NCBI GenBank assembly: GCA_022180725.1
Contig: BQMO01000002.1
Coordinates: 62,001 to 126,000 of the forward strand
Direction: 5' to 3'
Origin: Phycisphaerae bacterium
GTDB taxonomy: Bacteria > Planctomycetota > Phycisphaerae > Phycisphaerales > UBA1924
DNA length: 64,000 nucleotides
Part shown: piece after piece, positions 25,170 to 33,469 of the stretch
Position numbering within the stretch: the first letter of the stretch is position 1
Layout: every line of letters begins with the position of its first letter
Position numbers and translations under genes: made by a program
The notes under the pieces: generated by a model
Told to the model about the DNA's origin: nothing
The model's input: only the letters and a program-made list of their open reading frames with translations
Database searches by the model: none

Positions 25170-26836
25170 GCCGCGATCCTCGCCGAGGATTGACGATCGT
25201 GGAAGACCCGCATGGTGAGGGCTTCATCCAGACTCGTCAGCCCCCGCGACGCCTTCTCCACCGCGTCCTCCCACATCAGCCGCATCCCGTTCGCGCGGGC
25301 CGCCGCTTCGATCTCATCGCGGGGCGCCGTGCGTTCGATCAACCCTTGCACCGCCGGCGTGACGCGGAAGAGTTCGTACACGCCCATGCGGCCCTTGTAT
25401 CCCGCGTTGCCGCACTCCCCGCACCCAACGGCCTTGTGGAATGATGCCTGGCGATACGCCGGTGGGAGCGTCGCTCGAGCGGGGCACTCGAGGTCCACCG
25501 CCGCGCACGCGCCGCACAATCGCCGCACCAGCCGCTGCGCCAGCACGCCGAGCAGCGCGTTGTTGATGGCAAAGCCGGGGACGCCGAAGTCCGTGAGGCG
25601 TGCCAGCGCCCCCACCGCGTCGTTGGTGTGGAGCGTGGAGAAGACCAGGTGCCCCGTGAGGGCCGCCTGCACGGCGATCTTGGCGGTCTCGTCGTCGCGG
25701 ATCTCGCCCACCAGCACCACGTCCGGGTCCTGCCGCAGCACGCTGCGCAAGGCCGCGGCGAAGGTCAGCCCGATCTCCGGCGCCGCCTGCACCTGCCGCA
25801 CCATCGACAGCCGGATTTCCACGGGGTCCTCGATCGTGATGATGTTCACGTCGGGGGAGTTCAGCCGGTGCAGCGCGGTATAGAGGGTGGTGGTCTTGCC
25901 CGAACCGGTGGGCCCGGTGACGAGGATCATGCCGTGGGGCTTGGCGATGGCCTCCTCGTACCACGCCTCGATGTCCGGGGGCATGCCCAGCGACGCGATC
26001 GGCCCGATCTTCGCCGCCGCCCGCAACAGGCGCATCACCACGTTCTCCCCGTGAATGGTCGGCAGGAGCGAGAGGCGGATATCCACCGGCTCGCCCTTGT
26101 GGACGAAGCGGAACTTGCCGTCCTGGGGCTTGCGCGTCTGGGCGAGGTCGAGTTTCGCCAGCACCTTCAGCCGCTGCACGATGCCCGCGTGGCTGGCACG
26201 CGGCGGGCCCTGCTGCGGCGCGAGCACCCCGTCCACCCGGTAGCGCAGGAACAGGTCGTTCTCGTCGGGGTTGATGTGGATATCCGACGCTCCCGCCTCG
26301 GCCGCGCCGGCGAGAATCTGGTTCACCGCCGCCACGATCGGTTCGTCCCCCGTCGTGAGCGTCTGGTCTGCCCCGGCGTCCGCCGCCGGCTCGTCCGTGC
26401 GCACCATCGAGTAGGCACGGCTGATCAGCGCCCGCAACTGCTCCGCGTCGGCGACGACCGGGTCCACGTCGCGCCGCACCAACTGCCGAACCTGGTCCAC
26501 GGCCTGGAGATTCAATGGGTCGAGCATGGCGACCGCGGTCGTGCCACGCTGGAAGAACAGCGGGAACACGCACAGCCGCTCCGCCACGGCCCGCGGGATA
26601 TACCGCGAGTTGCGGTAGTCAATCTCGTAGTGCGACAGATCGACGAACGGGTATTCGCAGATCTTCGCCTTGGCGATCGCCAGCTTCCGCGAGGTCACGA
26701 TGCCCAGCGCCGCGAGCGAATCGAGCAGGTCGGCCCCGGTCGCCACCGCGTGCTCGGTCGCGCGGCGCACGTCCGCGTCCTTCAGCACGCCGTCGGCGAG
26801 GAGCGTTCGGATGACAAAGTGGCGCGAGTCGATCAC
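25166..26836 (-). CDS. gspE: Type II secretion ATPase GspE
   Basis: A 556-residue ATPase powering pseudopilus assembly. The N-terminal part has an N1/MshEN-like domain (residues 1-150). The C-terminal ATPase has Walker A GPTGSGKTT around K314, an Asp box region, IITIEDPVE, Walker B DPDVVLVGEIRDDETA and the His box GHLVFSTLHTND. A tetracysteine zinc site is formed by CGAC and CGEC with about 36 residues between. The GTG start (26836) is chosen because GGAG lies 8 nt upstream and the PilZ gene ends 20 nt before; the open frame continues 5' but antisense to no motif and through the PilZ gene. Confidence 0.9.
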   Translation of the reverse strand: MIDSRHFVIRTLLADGVLKDADVRRATEHAVATGADLLDSLAALGIVTSRKLAIAKAKICEYPFVDLSHYEIDYRNSRYIPRAVAERLCVFPLFFQRGTTAVAMLDPLNLQAVDQVRQLVRRDVDPVVADAEQLRALISRAYSMVRTDEPAADAGADQTLTTGDEPIVAAVNQILAGAAEAGASDIHINPDENDLFLRYRVDGVLAPQQGPPRASHAGIVQRLKVLAKLDLAQTRKPQDGKFRFVHKGEPVDIRLSLLPTIHGENVVMRLLRAAAKIGPIASLGMPPDIEAWYEEAIAKPHGMILVTGPTGSGKTTTLYTALHRLNSPDVNIITIEDPVEIRLSMVRQVQAAPEIGLTFAAALRSVLRQDPDVVLVGEIRDDETAKIAVQAALTGHLVFSTLHTNDAVGALARLTDFGVPGFAINNALLGVLAQRLVRRLCGACAAVDLECPARATLPPAYRQASFHKAVGCGECGNAGYKGRMGVYELFRVTPAVQGLIERTAPRDEIEAAARANGMRLMWEDAVEKASRGLTSLDEALTMRVFHDRQSSARIAA

Positions 26837-26856
26837 GGTCAGTTCTCCGGCCAAGG

Positions 26857-27264
26857 TCAGGCGGGGTCCTGCCCCGACAGCGAATCCAGCAAAGACGCGA
26901 GTTGGGCCTTGCTCTCCGGCGTCAGCGCGTCGAACGAGCATCCCATCAGATACGCGGGGCGACGGTCGGTCATGCAGACGCGCTGGACCCGCGTCCTCGC
27001 GGTGAGCACCAACGCCGTTCCGTCTCCCGGCCCGAACACCCGCGTCTCGAGCAGGCAAGTCCGCGGGAAGAACACCATCGAGATGAACCCCAGCCCTCCC
27101 GACGCGATATCCACGATGTCCACGTCGACGTAGCCGTCCTTGGTTCCGGCGGAGGGCGAGAGCCGCACCCCGCCCTCTTCTTCGGGGATCACGCGCACCT
27201 GCCCGCGCAGGCACAGGTCGTGCCGCACCGAGTTCCGCACGATGAGGTTGGGCTGTTGCTCCAT
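26857..27264 (-). CDS. PilZ-domain protein heading the secretion operon
   Basis: A 135-residue cytoplasmic protein. RNSVRHDLCLRGQVRV corresponds to the RxxxR cyclic-di-GMP binding strand of PilZ domains (here R-N-S-V-R), and DIVDIASGGLGF to the D/NxSxxG motif (DIASGG). It is predicted to bind cyclic-di-GMP or act as an adaptor for the ATPase encoded 20 nt downstream. The ATG at 27264 has GGGAG at 8 nt; a small hairpin (27277-27297) abuts that ribosome site. It is the first gene of the operon. Confidence 0.75.
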   Translation of the reverse strand: MEQQPNLIVRNSVRHDLCLRGQVRVIPEEEGGVRLSPSAGTKDGYVDVDIVDIASGGLGFISMVFFPRTCLLETRVFGPGDGTALVLTARTRVQRVCMTDRRPAYLMGCSFDALTPESKAQLASLLDSLSGQDPA

Positions 27265-27641
27265 GGGCACAACTCCCGGCCTGAGACGACAAGGCCGAGA
27301 ACATCGTCGGCGTAATGACCGCGACGGTTCACCACGAGCGGCGTTCACTCCTGATGCCCGGGCCGCCATGGTCCGCATAACGCCCAGGAGTTCATACTGA
27401 TTCCGACAGGCAAGTTGTCGGATGGGGGGCGGGGGTGCTACAGTTGGGCGTTCAGTGCCTAGTCGGGGTACCGAACCGCGGCCGTCGGGTGGTCATTGGC
27501 GGCCTTGAAGAACACGACAACTCCGAGCCGCTCCGGCTCGCACACAGAAGCGCCCTGATGGCGAGATCGCGCTGGGGGTGGGGTGTTCCCTCCCGAGGCG
27601 ACCGACTCGATCCCGCCGGTGTCGCTGCCCGCAGGTGGACC
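27265..27641. other. Divergent intergenic region between the secretion operon and rpsB
   Basis: 377 nt without a convincing gene. On the minus side it contains a short perfect hairpin (CGGCCT 27277-27282 / AGGCCG 27292-27297) immediately 5' of the PilZ Shine-Dalgarno. On the plus side it contains the rpsB promoter candidate (27415-27444) and a leader of nearly 200 nt, long enough to hold an autoregulatory S2 leader, although I cannot identify a known S2 leader motif by eye. Confidence 0.5.
27415..27444 (+). promoter_or_regulatory. Candidate promoter for rpsB-tsf
   Basis: TTGTCG (27415-27420), 18-nt G-rich spacer, TACAGT (27439-27444). It lies about 190 nt upstream of the rpsB start, on the correct strand. 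Confidence 0.4.
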
Positions 27642-28484
27642 ATGGCCAACACACTCGTACAAGACCTCGTCGAATCCGGCATTCACTTCGGGCAGCGCTC
27701 CAGCGGCTGGAACCCGAAGATGGGTCCGTACATCTACGGGAAGCGCAACGGCATCCACATCATCGACATCAAGGAGACGATCAAGGGGCTGCTGCTCGCG
27801 AAGCGCTACCTCTCGAAGGTCGTGGCCGACGGCAAGGACGTGTGCTTCGTGGGCACGAAGCGGCAGGCCAAGAGCGTGCTGGAGACGCGCGTGCCGGATG
27901 CGAAGATGCACTTCGTGACCGAGCGTTGGCTGGGCGGCACGCTGACGAACTTCCGCACGATCCGCACGCGGCTGAAGCGCCTCGAAGAACTCGAGGCCAT
28001 CGAGAAGGGCGAGAACTTCGCGTCGTACTCCAAGAAGATGGAGAGCCAGCTCAAGCGCGAAAAGGCCAAGATCTTCCGCAACCTCAACGGCATCCGGGGG
28101 ATGGACAAGCTCCCGGGCGTGCTCGTCGTCGTCGATGTGAAGCACGAAGTTACCGCCCTCAAGGAAGCCCGCAAACTCGGCATCCCGACGGTCGGCCTCA
28201 TCGACACCGACGGCGACCCCGACATGGTCGATATCCCGATCCCCGGGAATGACGACTCGATGCGTTCCATCGACGTGGTCGTCCGCGAACTGTGCCTGGC
28301 CATCGTCGAGGGTCGCGAGCAACGTGCCGCCGTGTCCCCCGCGGCGGGCGCCGGCGACGCGGGCGCCGACCAGGCTCCTCAGCCACGCCGCAGCCGTCGT
28401 TCGCAGTTCCGCGCCGACGATTCGAGTTCCGAGGGTGGCCGCGGCGAGACGGCGTCGCCGAGCCAGCCCGCGGTCTCGACCTGA
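27642..28484 (+). CDS. rpsB: Ribosomal protein uS2
   Basis: A 280-residue small-subunit protein. The opening MANTLVQDLVESGIHFGQRS, then WNPKMGPYIYGKRNGIHIID, WLGGTLTNFRTI and LPGVLVVVDVKHEVTALKEA are all S2 signatures. The ATG has AGGTGG just upstream; a longer open frame 5' of it has no S2 homology. There is a C-terminal tail of about 45 residues, rich in Ala, Arg and Ser, beyond the usual fold. It is followed by tsf as in most bacteria, with a 78-nt gap. Confidence 0.95.
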   Translation: MANTLVQDLVESGIHFGQRSSGWNPKMGPYIYGKRNGIHIIDIKETIKGLLLAKRYLSKVVADGKDVCFVGTKRQAKSVLETRVPDAKMHFVTERWLGGTLTNFRTIRTRLKRLEELEAIEKGENFASYSKKMESQLKREKAKIFRNLNGIRGMDKLPGVLVVVDVKHEVTALKEARKLGIPTVGLIDTDGDPDMVDIPIPGNDDSMRSIDVVVRELCLAIVEGREQRAAVSPAAGAGDAGADQAPQPRRSRRSQFRADDSSSEGGRGETASPSQPAVST

Positions 28485-28562
28485 TCGGCGTTGTTCCCGG
28501 TTCCGAAGTCCAGCATTCACACCCCATGCCGCCGGCGGCGGCTTTGAGCGGAGTTTCTCGTC

Positions 28563-29378
28563 ATGGCGGAGATCAGCGCGAAGGACGTGATGGCCCTGCG
28601 GAACAAGACGGGCCTGTCGATGATGGCGTGCAAGGCGGCGATGGTCGAGGCCGGGGGCGACCCCGAGAAGGCCGAGGAAATTCTCCGCAAGCAACTCAAG
28701 GGCAAGATGGACACCAAGACGGACCGCGCCGCGGGCGAGGGACGCATCGCCGTGGGGCGTTCGCGCGAGGCCGCCACGATCGTCGAGGTGCGTGCCGAGA
28801 CGGACTTCACGGCGAAGAACGAGAAGTTCATCACGGCCGTGCAGAAGATCGCGGACCTGGCGCTGGAGGCGCACCCGGGCGACGTGCCCGTGTCGCCCGC
28901 GATGACGAAGATCATCGATGAACTGCGCATCTCCACCGGCGAGAACATTTCCTTCGCCCGCGGGCACAAGATCGCCCAGGACCCCGCCTCGGGCGGGTTC
29001 GGGAGCTACGTGCACCACGACGGCAAGACGGGCGTGCTCGTGCAGGCCGAGGGCGACGTGAGCGAGGAGAAACTCAAGGACGTGTGCATGCACATCACCG
29101 CGGTCACGCCGCGGCCCATGGGCGTCACCGTGAACGACGTGCCCGCGGACCTGGCCGACAAGGAACGCCGCTTCCGCATCGCGCAGGCGATGGAGAGCGG
29201 CAAGCCCCAGCAGATCGCCGAGAAGATGGTCGAGGGCGCGATGAAGAAGTTCTTCGAGGAGCGCGCCCTCATGGAGCAGCCCTTCGTCCGCGACGAGTCG
29301 AAGAAGATCAAGGACGTGCTGGGGCCCAAGACCACCATCGTCGCCTTCTTCCGCTGGCAGGTCGGCGAGGCGAACTGA
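28563..29378 (+). CDS. tsf: Translation elongation factor Ts
   Basis: A 271-residue nucleotide exchange factor for EF-Tu. Hallmarks are the UBA-like N-terminus with LRNKTGLSMMACKAAMVEAG, and VEVRAETDFTAKNEKFITAV, the two EF-Tu contact regions. The C-terminal half holds IAEKMVEGAMKKFF and LMEQPFVRDESKKIKDVL. GGAG precedes the ATG. It is cotranscribed with rpsB and followed by a GC-rich hairpin. Confidence 0.95.
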   Translation: MAEISAKDVMALRNKTGLSMMACKAAMVEAGGDPEKAEEILRKQLKGKMDTKTDRAAGEGRIAVGRSREAATIVEVRAETDFTAKNEKFITAVQKIADLALEAHPGDVPVSPAMTKIIDELRISTGENISFARGHKIAQDPASGGFGSYVHHDGKTGVLVQAEGDVSEEKLKDVCMHITAVTPRPMGVTVNDVPADLADKERRFRIAQAMESGKPQQIAEKMVEGAMKKFFEERALMEQPFVRDESKKIKDVLGPKTTIVAFFRWQVGEAN

Positions 29379-29415
29379 CCCCGCCCTCCGCACGAGCACT
29401 CGAATCGACCACACG

Positions 29416-29439
29416 ACGCCCGGGCTTTGGCTTGGGCGT
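29416..29439 (+). terminator. Probable terminator of rpsB-tsf
   Basis: A 10-bp stem (29416-29425 / 29430-29439) including two G-T pairs and a 4-nt loop, followed by a weak TGTCGTT tail. The hairpin is good but the T tract poor. Confidence 0.5.
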
Positions 29440-29508
29440 TGTCGTTCCAAGCCTCACTCCCATCCGCACGCGCGGGGCGATACGATGTCGCATCGCAGGA
29501 GGCACCCC

Positions 29509-30282
29509 ATGGAATCGACCCACGTGCAACGTCGTGACGTCATCGGCGCTCTGGCCGTGAGCGGGTTGGCGAGCCTGGCCCTCGCGGCCCAACCCCAGGA
29601 GTTCATCCCCGCGGGCAAGAAGCCCGACGGCCCGTGCCCGCCGCCCGAGGCGCTGGGGTGGGACGCGGTGAAGGGTGACTACGTCCTCCCGGCGCTCCCC
29701 TATGCCGCGAACGCCTTGGAGCCGTACATCGATGCGAAGACGATGGAGGTGCATCACGGGAAGCACCACGCGGCGTACGTGGCCGGGGCGAACAAGGCCG
29801 TCACGGAACTCTTTCGCATCCGCGAGGGGGGCGACGCGGGGCTGGTCAAGCACTGGTCACGGGAGTTGAGTTTTCACCTGGGCGGGCACGTGAACCATTG
29901 CCTCTTCTGGCGGATGATGGCGCCGGCGGGCAAGGGGGGGGGCGGCCAGCCCGACGGGCTTCTGGCGGCGGCCATCACACGGGACTTCGGGAGTTACGAG
30001 AAGTTTCTGGCCCATTTCAAGGCCGCGGCGGTGCAGGTCGAAGGGGGCGGATGGTCCTGGCTGGTCTACGACCCCCACAGCACCCGCCTGCTGATCGTCC
30101 AGCAGGAAAAGCAGCAGGACATGATGCCCACCGGCATGCGTCCTCTGCTGGGTCTGGATGTCTGGGAGCACGCGTATTACCTGAAGTACCAGAATCAGCG
30201 GTCGTCCTACGTCGACGCGTGGTTCAACGTGGTCAACTGGCCATTTGTTCAGTGTTTGTTCGATACATACACCCGAAAGTGA
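29509..30282 (+). CDS. Exported Fe/Mn superoxide dismutase
   Basis: A 257-residue enzyme converting superoxide to peroxide and oxygen. The N-terminus has a twin-arginine-like signal (QRRDVIGALAVSGLASLALAA), so it probably acts outside the cytoplasm. Metal ligands are present: His in MEVHHGKHHAAYV, His in LGGHVNHCLFW, and Asp and His in GLDVWEHAYYLKYQNQR. LPALPYAANALEPYID is the usual SOD opening. The start at 29509 has a perfect AGGAGG 6 nt upstream and a TACGAT box 22 nt upstream. Mn or Fe cannot be decided by eye. An exported SOD with a RR signal is unusual but known in planctomycetes. Confidence 0.9.
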   Translation: MESTHVQRRDVIGALAVSGLASLALAAQPQEFIPAGKKPDGPCPPPEALGWDAVKGDYVLPALPYAANALEPYIDAKTMEVHHGKHHAAYVAGANKAVTELFRIREGGDAGLVKHWSRELSFHLGGHVNHCLFWRMMAPAGKGGGGQPDGLLAAAITRDFGSYEKFLAHFKAAAVQVEGGGWSWLVYDPHSTRLLIVQQEKQQDMMPTGMRPLLGLDVWEHAYYLKYQNQRSSYVDAWFNVVNWPFVQCLFDTYTRK

Positions 30283-30453
30283 TTTTTACGCGGGAACTTC
30301 CAGTACGGGTGTGATCTCGCCACCGTGAATCAGTTGGGAATTAGGTGTGCGCAACCTATTGCGTTCATGTTGTTTATGCACAATTTACTGATCCGGTAAG
30401 AAATTCCGTCTAAATGGGTGGCACGGATCGGATTCGTCGTGCATGTTGAGGGG

Positions 30454-30512
30454 GTCTTGTCTCTCTCTCCTCCTATGACTCGGCTGTGAGCGGAAACGCA
30501 CAGGCGAGTCTT
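30454..30512. repeat. 59-bp palindrome-bearing repeat, copy 1
   Basis: Identical to 30551-30609. The 3' half forms a 12-position stem with one mismatch (30477-30488 / 30499-30510) around a 10-nt loop. No T tract follows this copy. Confidence 0.85.
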
Positions 30513-30550
30513 ACCGGGGGCGGCGGGGTGGCCCGGCGTTCTCGAACGGT

Positions 30551-30609
30551 GTCTTGTCTCTCTCTCCTCCTATGACTCGGCTGTGAGCGGAAACGCACAG
30601 GCGAGTCTT
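30551..30609. repeat. 59-bp palindrome-bearing repeat, copy 2
   Basis: Exact second copy, offset 97 nt from the first. Its hairpin runs into a long T-rich tract, so this copy also acts as a terminator on the plus strand. Confidence 0.85.
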
Positions 30610-30618
30610 TTTCTTTTT
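30574..30618 (+). terminator. Intrinsic terminator formed by repeat copy 2
   Basis: Stem GACTCGGCTGTG (30574-30585) / CACAGGCGAGTC (30596-30607) with one G-G mismatch, 10-nt loop, then TTTTTCTTTTT-like tail (30608-30618). It would end transcription arriving from the superoxide dismutase gene. Confidence 0.7.
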
Positions 30619-30677
30619 GATCGTGGCTGTCGGGTCGGCGCACGGCGGGTCGGGTAGGGTCCGTCTCTCGCGCCGCC

Positions 30678-32261
30678 ATGATGACCCTCGCCGCCAATCT
30701 CGCCGGACCGGACTGGATTGTGCTGGGGGCGTACTTCGCGCTGCTCGCGGTGACCGGGTGGTGGTTTGCGCGACGGCGGGCCGGCGACGCAAAAGGGTAT
30801 TTCGTTGGCGACGGGGCGATGCCCGCGTGGGCGGTGGGGATCTCGATCCTCGCGACGAGCCAATCGGCGGCGACGTTCATCGGCGTGCCGCAGGAAAGTT
30901 TCAGGGGCGACCTCACGTACCTCATGATGAGCGTGGGCGCCCTGCTCGCGGCGGGAGTGATCGCGCGGTGGTTCATCCCCGCGTACTACCGGCGGGGCGT
31001 GTGGACGGCGTATGAACTGCTCGAAGCACGATTCGGATCGGGGGCGCGGCTGGCCACGAGCGTGACGTACCTCGTCGGGCGGGTCTTCGCGACGGGGTCG
31101 CGGGTGTTCATCGGTTCGCTCCCGGCCTCAATGATCCTGTTCGGGGACACCGACGCGGGGCACGTTGTGCTCGCGGTCGGGGTCATGACGTTCCTGGGCA
31201 TCGTGTACACCCTGGCGGGGGGCATCCGCAGCGTGATCTGGACGGATGTCATCCAGACGGCGGTGTACCTCGGAACGGCGGTGCTGGCGGCCGTGGTGCT
31301 GTGGCGGGCGATCGGGCAGCCTTGGGGAGATGTACAGGCGGCGCTGGCCTCGCCGCCCGGTGGCGGGGCGTCGAAACTGCGGCTGATCGATCTCGGGCTG
31401 CGCGCGGATGCTGGGATGCCGGTGATTGACTGGACGCGGGTCTACACGCTCATCACGGCGGCGACCGGCCTCATGCTGCTGAACCTGGCGGCGTTCGGGA
31501 CGGATCAGGACTTCGTGCAGCGGACCCTGGCGTGCAAGGACGCGGGGCGCGGCGGGCGATCGGTGCTTGTCGGCACGCTGGCCAACCTGCCCGCGACGGG
31601 GCTGTTCCTGGTGATCGGGCTGCTGTTATGGGTGTACTACCACGGGCCGGGGTCGGCGGGGCACGCGCCGCCGGGGGAGAAGTCGGTATTTCTAGGGTTC
31701 ATCATGCGGGAGATGCCTGTCGGGCTGAAGGGGCTGATGCTGGCGGGGCTGCTGGCGGCGGGGCTTTCGACGGTGAACTCGACGCTGAACTCGATGGCGT
31801 CGAGTTTCGTCGCGGACGTGTACGGGCGGGGCGGGTTCGAGCACCGCCGCACGGCGTCGGCGGGGCGGTGGTCGGTCGCGGGGGCGGGGGTTCTGGTGGG
31901 CGGGTTCGCGGCGATGTGCGTGGCGTGGTACGACCCGGCGCACGACACGCTGGTCACGTTTGCCTTGTCGGTGATGACCTTCGCGTACGCGGGGCTGCTT
32001 GGCGTCTTTCTGACGGCGCTGTTCACCACACGCGGGAGCGGCGCGAGCGCGGTCGCGGCGCTGGGGGCGGGGTTCGCGAGCATCGCGCTGACCCAGCCGG
32101 GCGTGCTGGCGTGGATGGGCATGGAGTTGAAACTGGCGTTTCCGTGGCAGTTGGTGATCGGCGCGGGGGTGGCGTTCGCCGTGTGTGCGTGCGTGCCGGG
32201 TCGGCATGTGACAAGGCATGAGGCAAGGCATGAGGCAAGGGGCAAGGGGAAAGGGGCATGA
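30678..32261 (+). CDS. Sodium:solute symporter (SSS family)
   Basis: A 527-residue membrane protein with about 13 hydrophobic segments. The opening WIVLGAYFALLAVTGWWFARR, then ISILATSQSAATFIGVPQESF and the sodium-site region GLSTVNSTLNSMASSFVADVY are typical of SSS transporters such as those for sialic acid or sugars. It overlaps anmK by ATGA and is followed by murQ, so the likely cargo is an amino sugar of muropeptide origin (anhydro-N-acetylmuramic acid or related); this is inferred from context. The hydrophilic C-terminus (RHEARHEARGKGKGA) is encoded by a tandem repeat and is probably not functional. ATGATG gives two possible starts. Confidence 0.85.
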   Translation: MMTLAANLAGPDWIVLGAYFALLAVTGWWFARRRAGDAKGYFVGDGAMPAWAVGISILATSQSAATFIGVPQESFRGDLTYLMMSVGALLAAGVIARWFIPAYYRRGVWTAYELLEARFGSGARLATSVTYLVGRVFATGSRVFIGSLPASMILFGDTDAGHVVLAVGVMTFLGIVYTLAGGIRSVIWTDVIQTAVYLGTAVLAAVVLWRAIGQPWGDVQAALASPPGGGASKLRLIDLGLRADAGMPVIDWTRVYTLITAATGLMLLNLAAFGTDQDFVQRTLACKDAGRGGRSVLVGTLANLPATGLFLVIGLLLWVYYHGPGSAGHAPPGEKSVFLGFIMREMPVGLKGLMLAGLLAAGLSTVNSTLNSMASSFVADVYGRGGFEHRRTASAGRWSVAGAGVLVGGFAAMCVAWYDPAHDTLVTFALSVMTFAYAGLLGVFLTALFTTRGSGASAVAALGAGFASIALTQPGVLAWMGMELKLAFPWQLVIGAGVAFAVCACVPGRHVTRHEARHEARGKGKGA

Positions 32262-32279
32262 GGCAAGAGGGCATGAGGC
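32215..32279 (+). repeat. Degenerate tandem GGCATGAGGCAA repeat across the transporter-anmK junction
   Basis: The 12-bp unit occurs at 32215-32226 and 32227-32238, again at 32255-32266, and as a partial unit at 32270-32279. It encodes the transporter's odd C-terminus and supplies both candidate ATG starts of anmK. Confidence 0.75.
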
Positions 32280-33343
32280 GGGCCGTCGGGTGCATGACGG
32301 GGACGAGCCTGGATGGGATCGACGTCGCGCTGGTGGAAGTTGAGGGCGTCGGGCTGTCGATGCGTGCGAGGTTTGTTCGCGGCGTGAGTCACGGGCTTGG
32401 CGAGGTCGGGATGCGTCTGCGGCACCTGGCCGAGCAGCACCCGATGCGGGCGCACGAGATCGCGGCGATGATGTACGAGTTCGCGGGGCTGCACGTGTCG
32501 GCGATTCGGGCGTTGCTCGGCGGTGAAGGGTGCGACCTGGTGAGCGTGCACGGGCAGACGGTGTTTCACAAGCCGCCGCTGAGTTGGCAGGTGATGCAGC
32601 CGGCCCGAGTTGCGCGGGAGATCGGCGCGAAGGTGGTGTTTGATCTTCGGCAGGCGGACCTGGCGGCGGGCGGGCAGGGGGCGCCGATCACGCCGATCGC
32701 CGACGCGATTCTGTTCCGGGATGTGCCCGGGCCGTGGGGCGTGGTGAACCTTGGCGGGTTCTGCAACGTGACACTGGCGCCCGGAGGCGACGTCCGTCCG
32801 GAAGCGATCATGGCGAAGGACGTGTGCGCATGCAACCAGTTGCTCGACAGCGTGGCGCGGACGGTGCTGTACCGGGCGTACGACGAGGGGGGCGAGGCGG
32901 CGCTCCGCGGGCGGGTTCACGAGGACGCCTTTGCGGACCTCGAAGGGATCTTGGCTTCGCAAGGTGGCGCGGGACGGAGTTTGGGCACGGGGGATGAGCC
33001 GGGCGCGTGGGTGTCGAGGTGGCGGGCGCACATGACCCCCGATGACCTGTGCGCCACGGCGTGCGCGGGGATCGCGGAGGCGGCGGCGCTGGCGACGGCG
33101 GATGCGTCGGTGCTGCTGCTGGCGGGGGGCGGGACGAGGAATCAGGCGCTGGTCGAGGCGATGGGATCGTCGTCGTCGGCTCGGGTCGGCATGACGGACG
33201 AGGCGGGGGTGCCGGCGATGTACCGCGAGGCGGCGTGCTTCGCGGTGCTCGGGGCGTTGTGCGAGGATCGCGTTCCGATCACGCTCCCGCAGGTGACGGG
33301 GTGCGCGTCGCCGGCGCCCGTGAGCGGGGTATGGGTGATGTGA
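32258..33343 (+). CDS. anmK: Anhydro-N-acetylmuramic acid kinase
   Basis: A 361-residue kinase of the sugar kinase/actin fold that hydrates and phosphorylates anhydroMurNAc to MurNAc-6-phosphate in peptidoglycan recycling. VGCMTGTSLDGIDVALVEVE is the diagnostic N-terminal motif. VSVHGQTVFHKPP, NLGGFCNVTL, AKDVCACNQLLDS (usually FDTGPGN, here diverged) and LLLAGGGTRNQALVEAM follow. The start at 32258 overlaps the transporter stop (ATGA); an in-frame ATG at 32273 is an alternative. The next gene, murQ, acts on the product, so the operon runs transport, kinase, etherase. Confidence 0.9.
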   Translation: MRQEGMRRAVGCMTGTSLDGIDVALVEVEGVGLSMRARFVRGVSHGLGEVGMRLRHLAEQHPMRAHEIAAMMYEFAGLHVSAIRALLGGEGCDLVSVHGQTVFHKPPLSWQVMQPARVAREIGAKVVFDLRQADLAAGGQGAPITPIADAILFRDVPGPWGVVNLGGFCNVTLAPGGDVRPEAIMAKDVCACNQLLDSVARTVLYRAYDEGGEAALRGRVHEDAFADLEGILASQGGAGRSLGTGDEPGAWVSRWRAHMTPDDLCATACAGIAEAAALATADASVLLLAGGGTRNQALVEAMGSSSSARVGMTDEAGVPAMYREAACFAVLGALCEDRVPITLPQVTGCASPAPVSGVWVM

Positions 33344-33345
33344 TC

Positions 33346-33424
33346 GATTTCGGAACCGCTCCCTTACGGTCGCGGCTCGTTCATGGCGGATTTCGGAACC
33401 GCTCCCTTACGGTCGCGGCTCGTT
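33346..33424. repeat. Tandem pair of REP-type elements between anmK and murQ
   Basis: Two 36-bp copies (33346-33381 and 33389-33424) in direct orientation with a 43-bp period. The core CCGCTCCCTTACGGTCGCGG folds as CCGC/GCGG and CC/GG around a TTAC loop. It differs by one base from the REP core found four times in valS (48096-48746). It lies just before murQ and may affect message stability or act as a RAYT substrate. Confidence 0.85.
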
Positions 33425-33469
33425 CTTGGCGGATCGTTGGATGCGGATCAACGAGGCCTATCGTGCGGC

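Larger units (their letters stand above)
30283..30677. other. Low-GC intergenic region with twin 59-bp repeats
   Basis: 395 nt without a believable gene. The first 160 nt are strikingly AT-rich compared with the rest of the window and contain a promoter-like TTGGGA (30334-30339), 17-nt spacer, TATTGC (30357-30362). Then come two identical 59-bp repeats, each ending in a hairpin, the second followed by a T tract. A TAGGGT box (30655-30660) precedes the transporter gene by 17 nt. Confidence 0.6.

Noticed and set aside
30473..30976. Minus-strand ORFs running through the 59-bp repeats
   Set aside because: They read the repeats and the antisense of the transporter 5' end; no ribosome site or homology.
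33383..33469. N-terminal extension of murQ through the REP repeats
   Set aside because: The residues come from the REP elements; MurQ homology starts near ATEKRNPRTMN just after the ATGs at 33470/33473.
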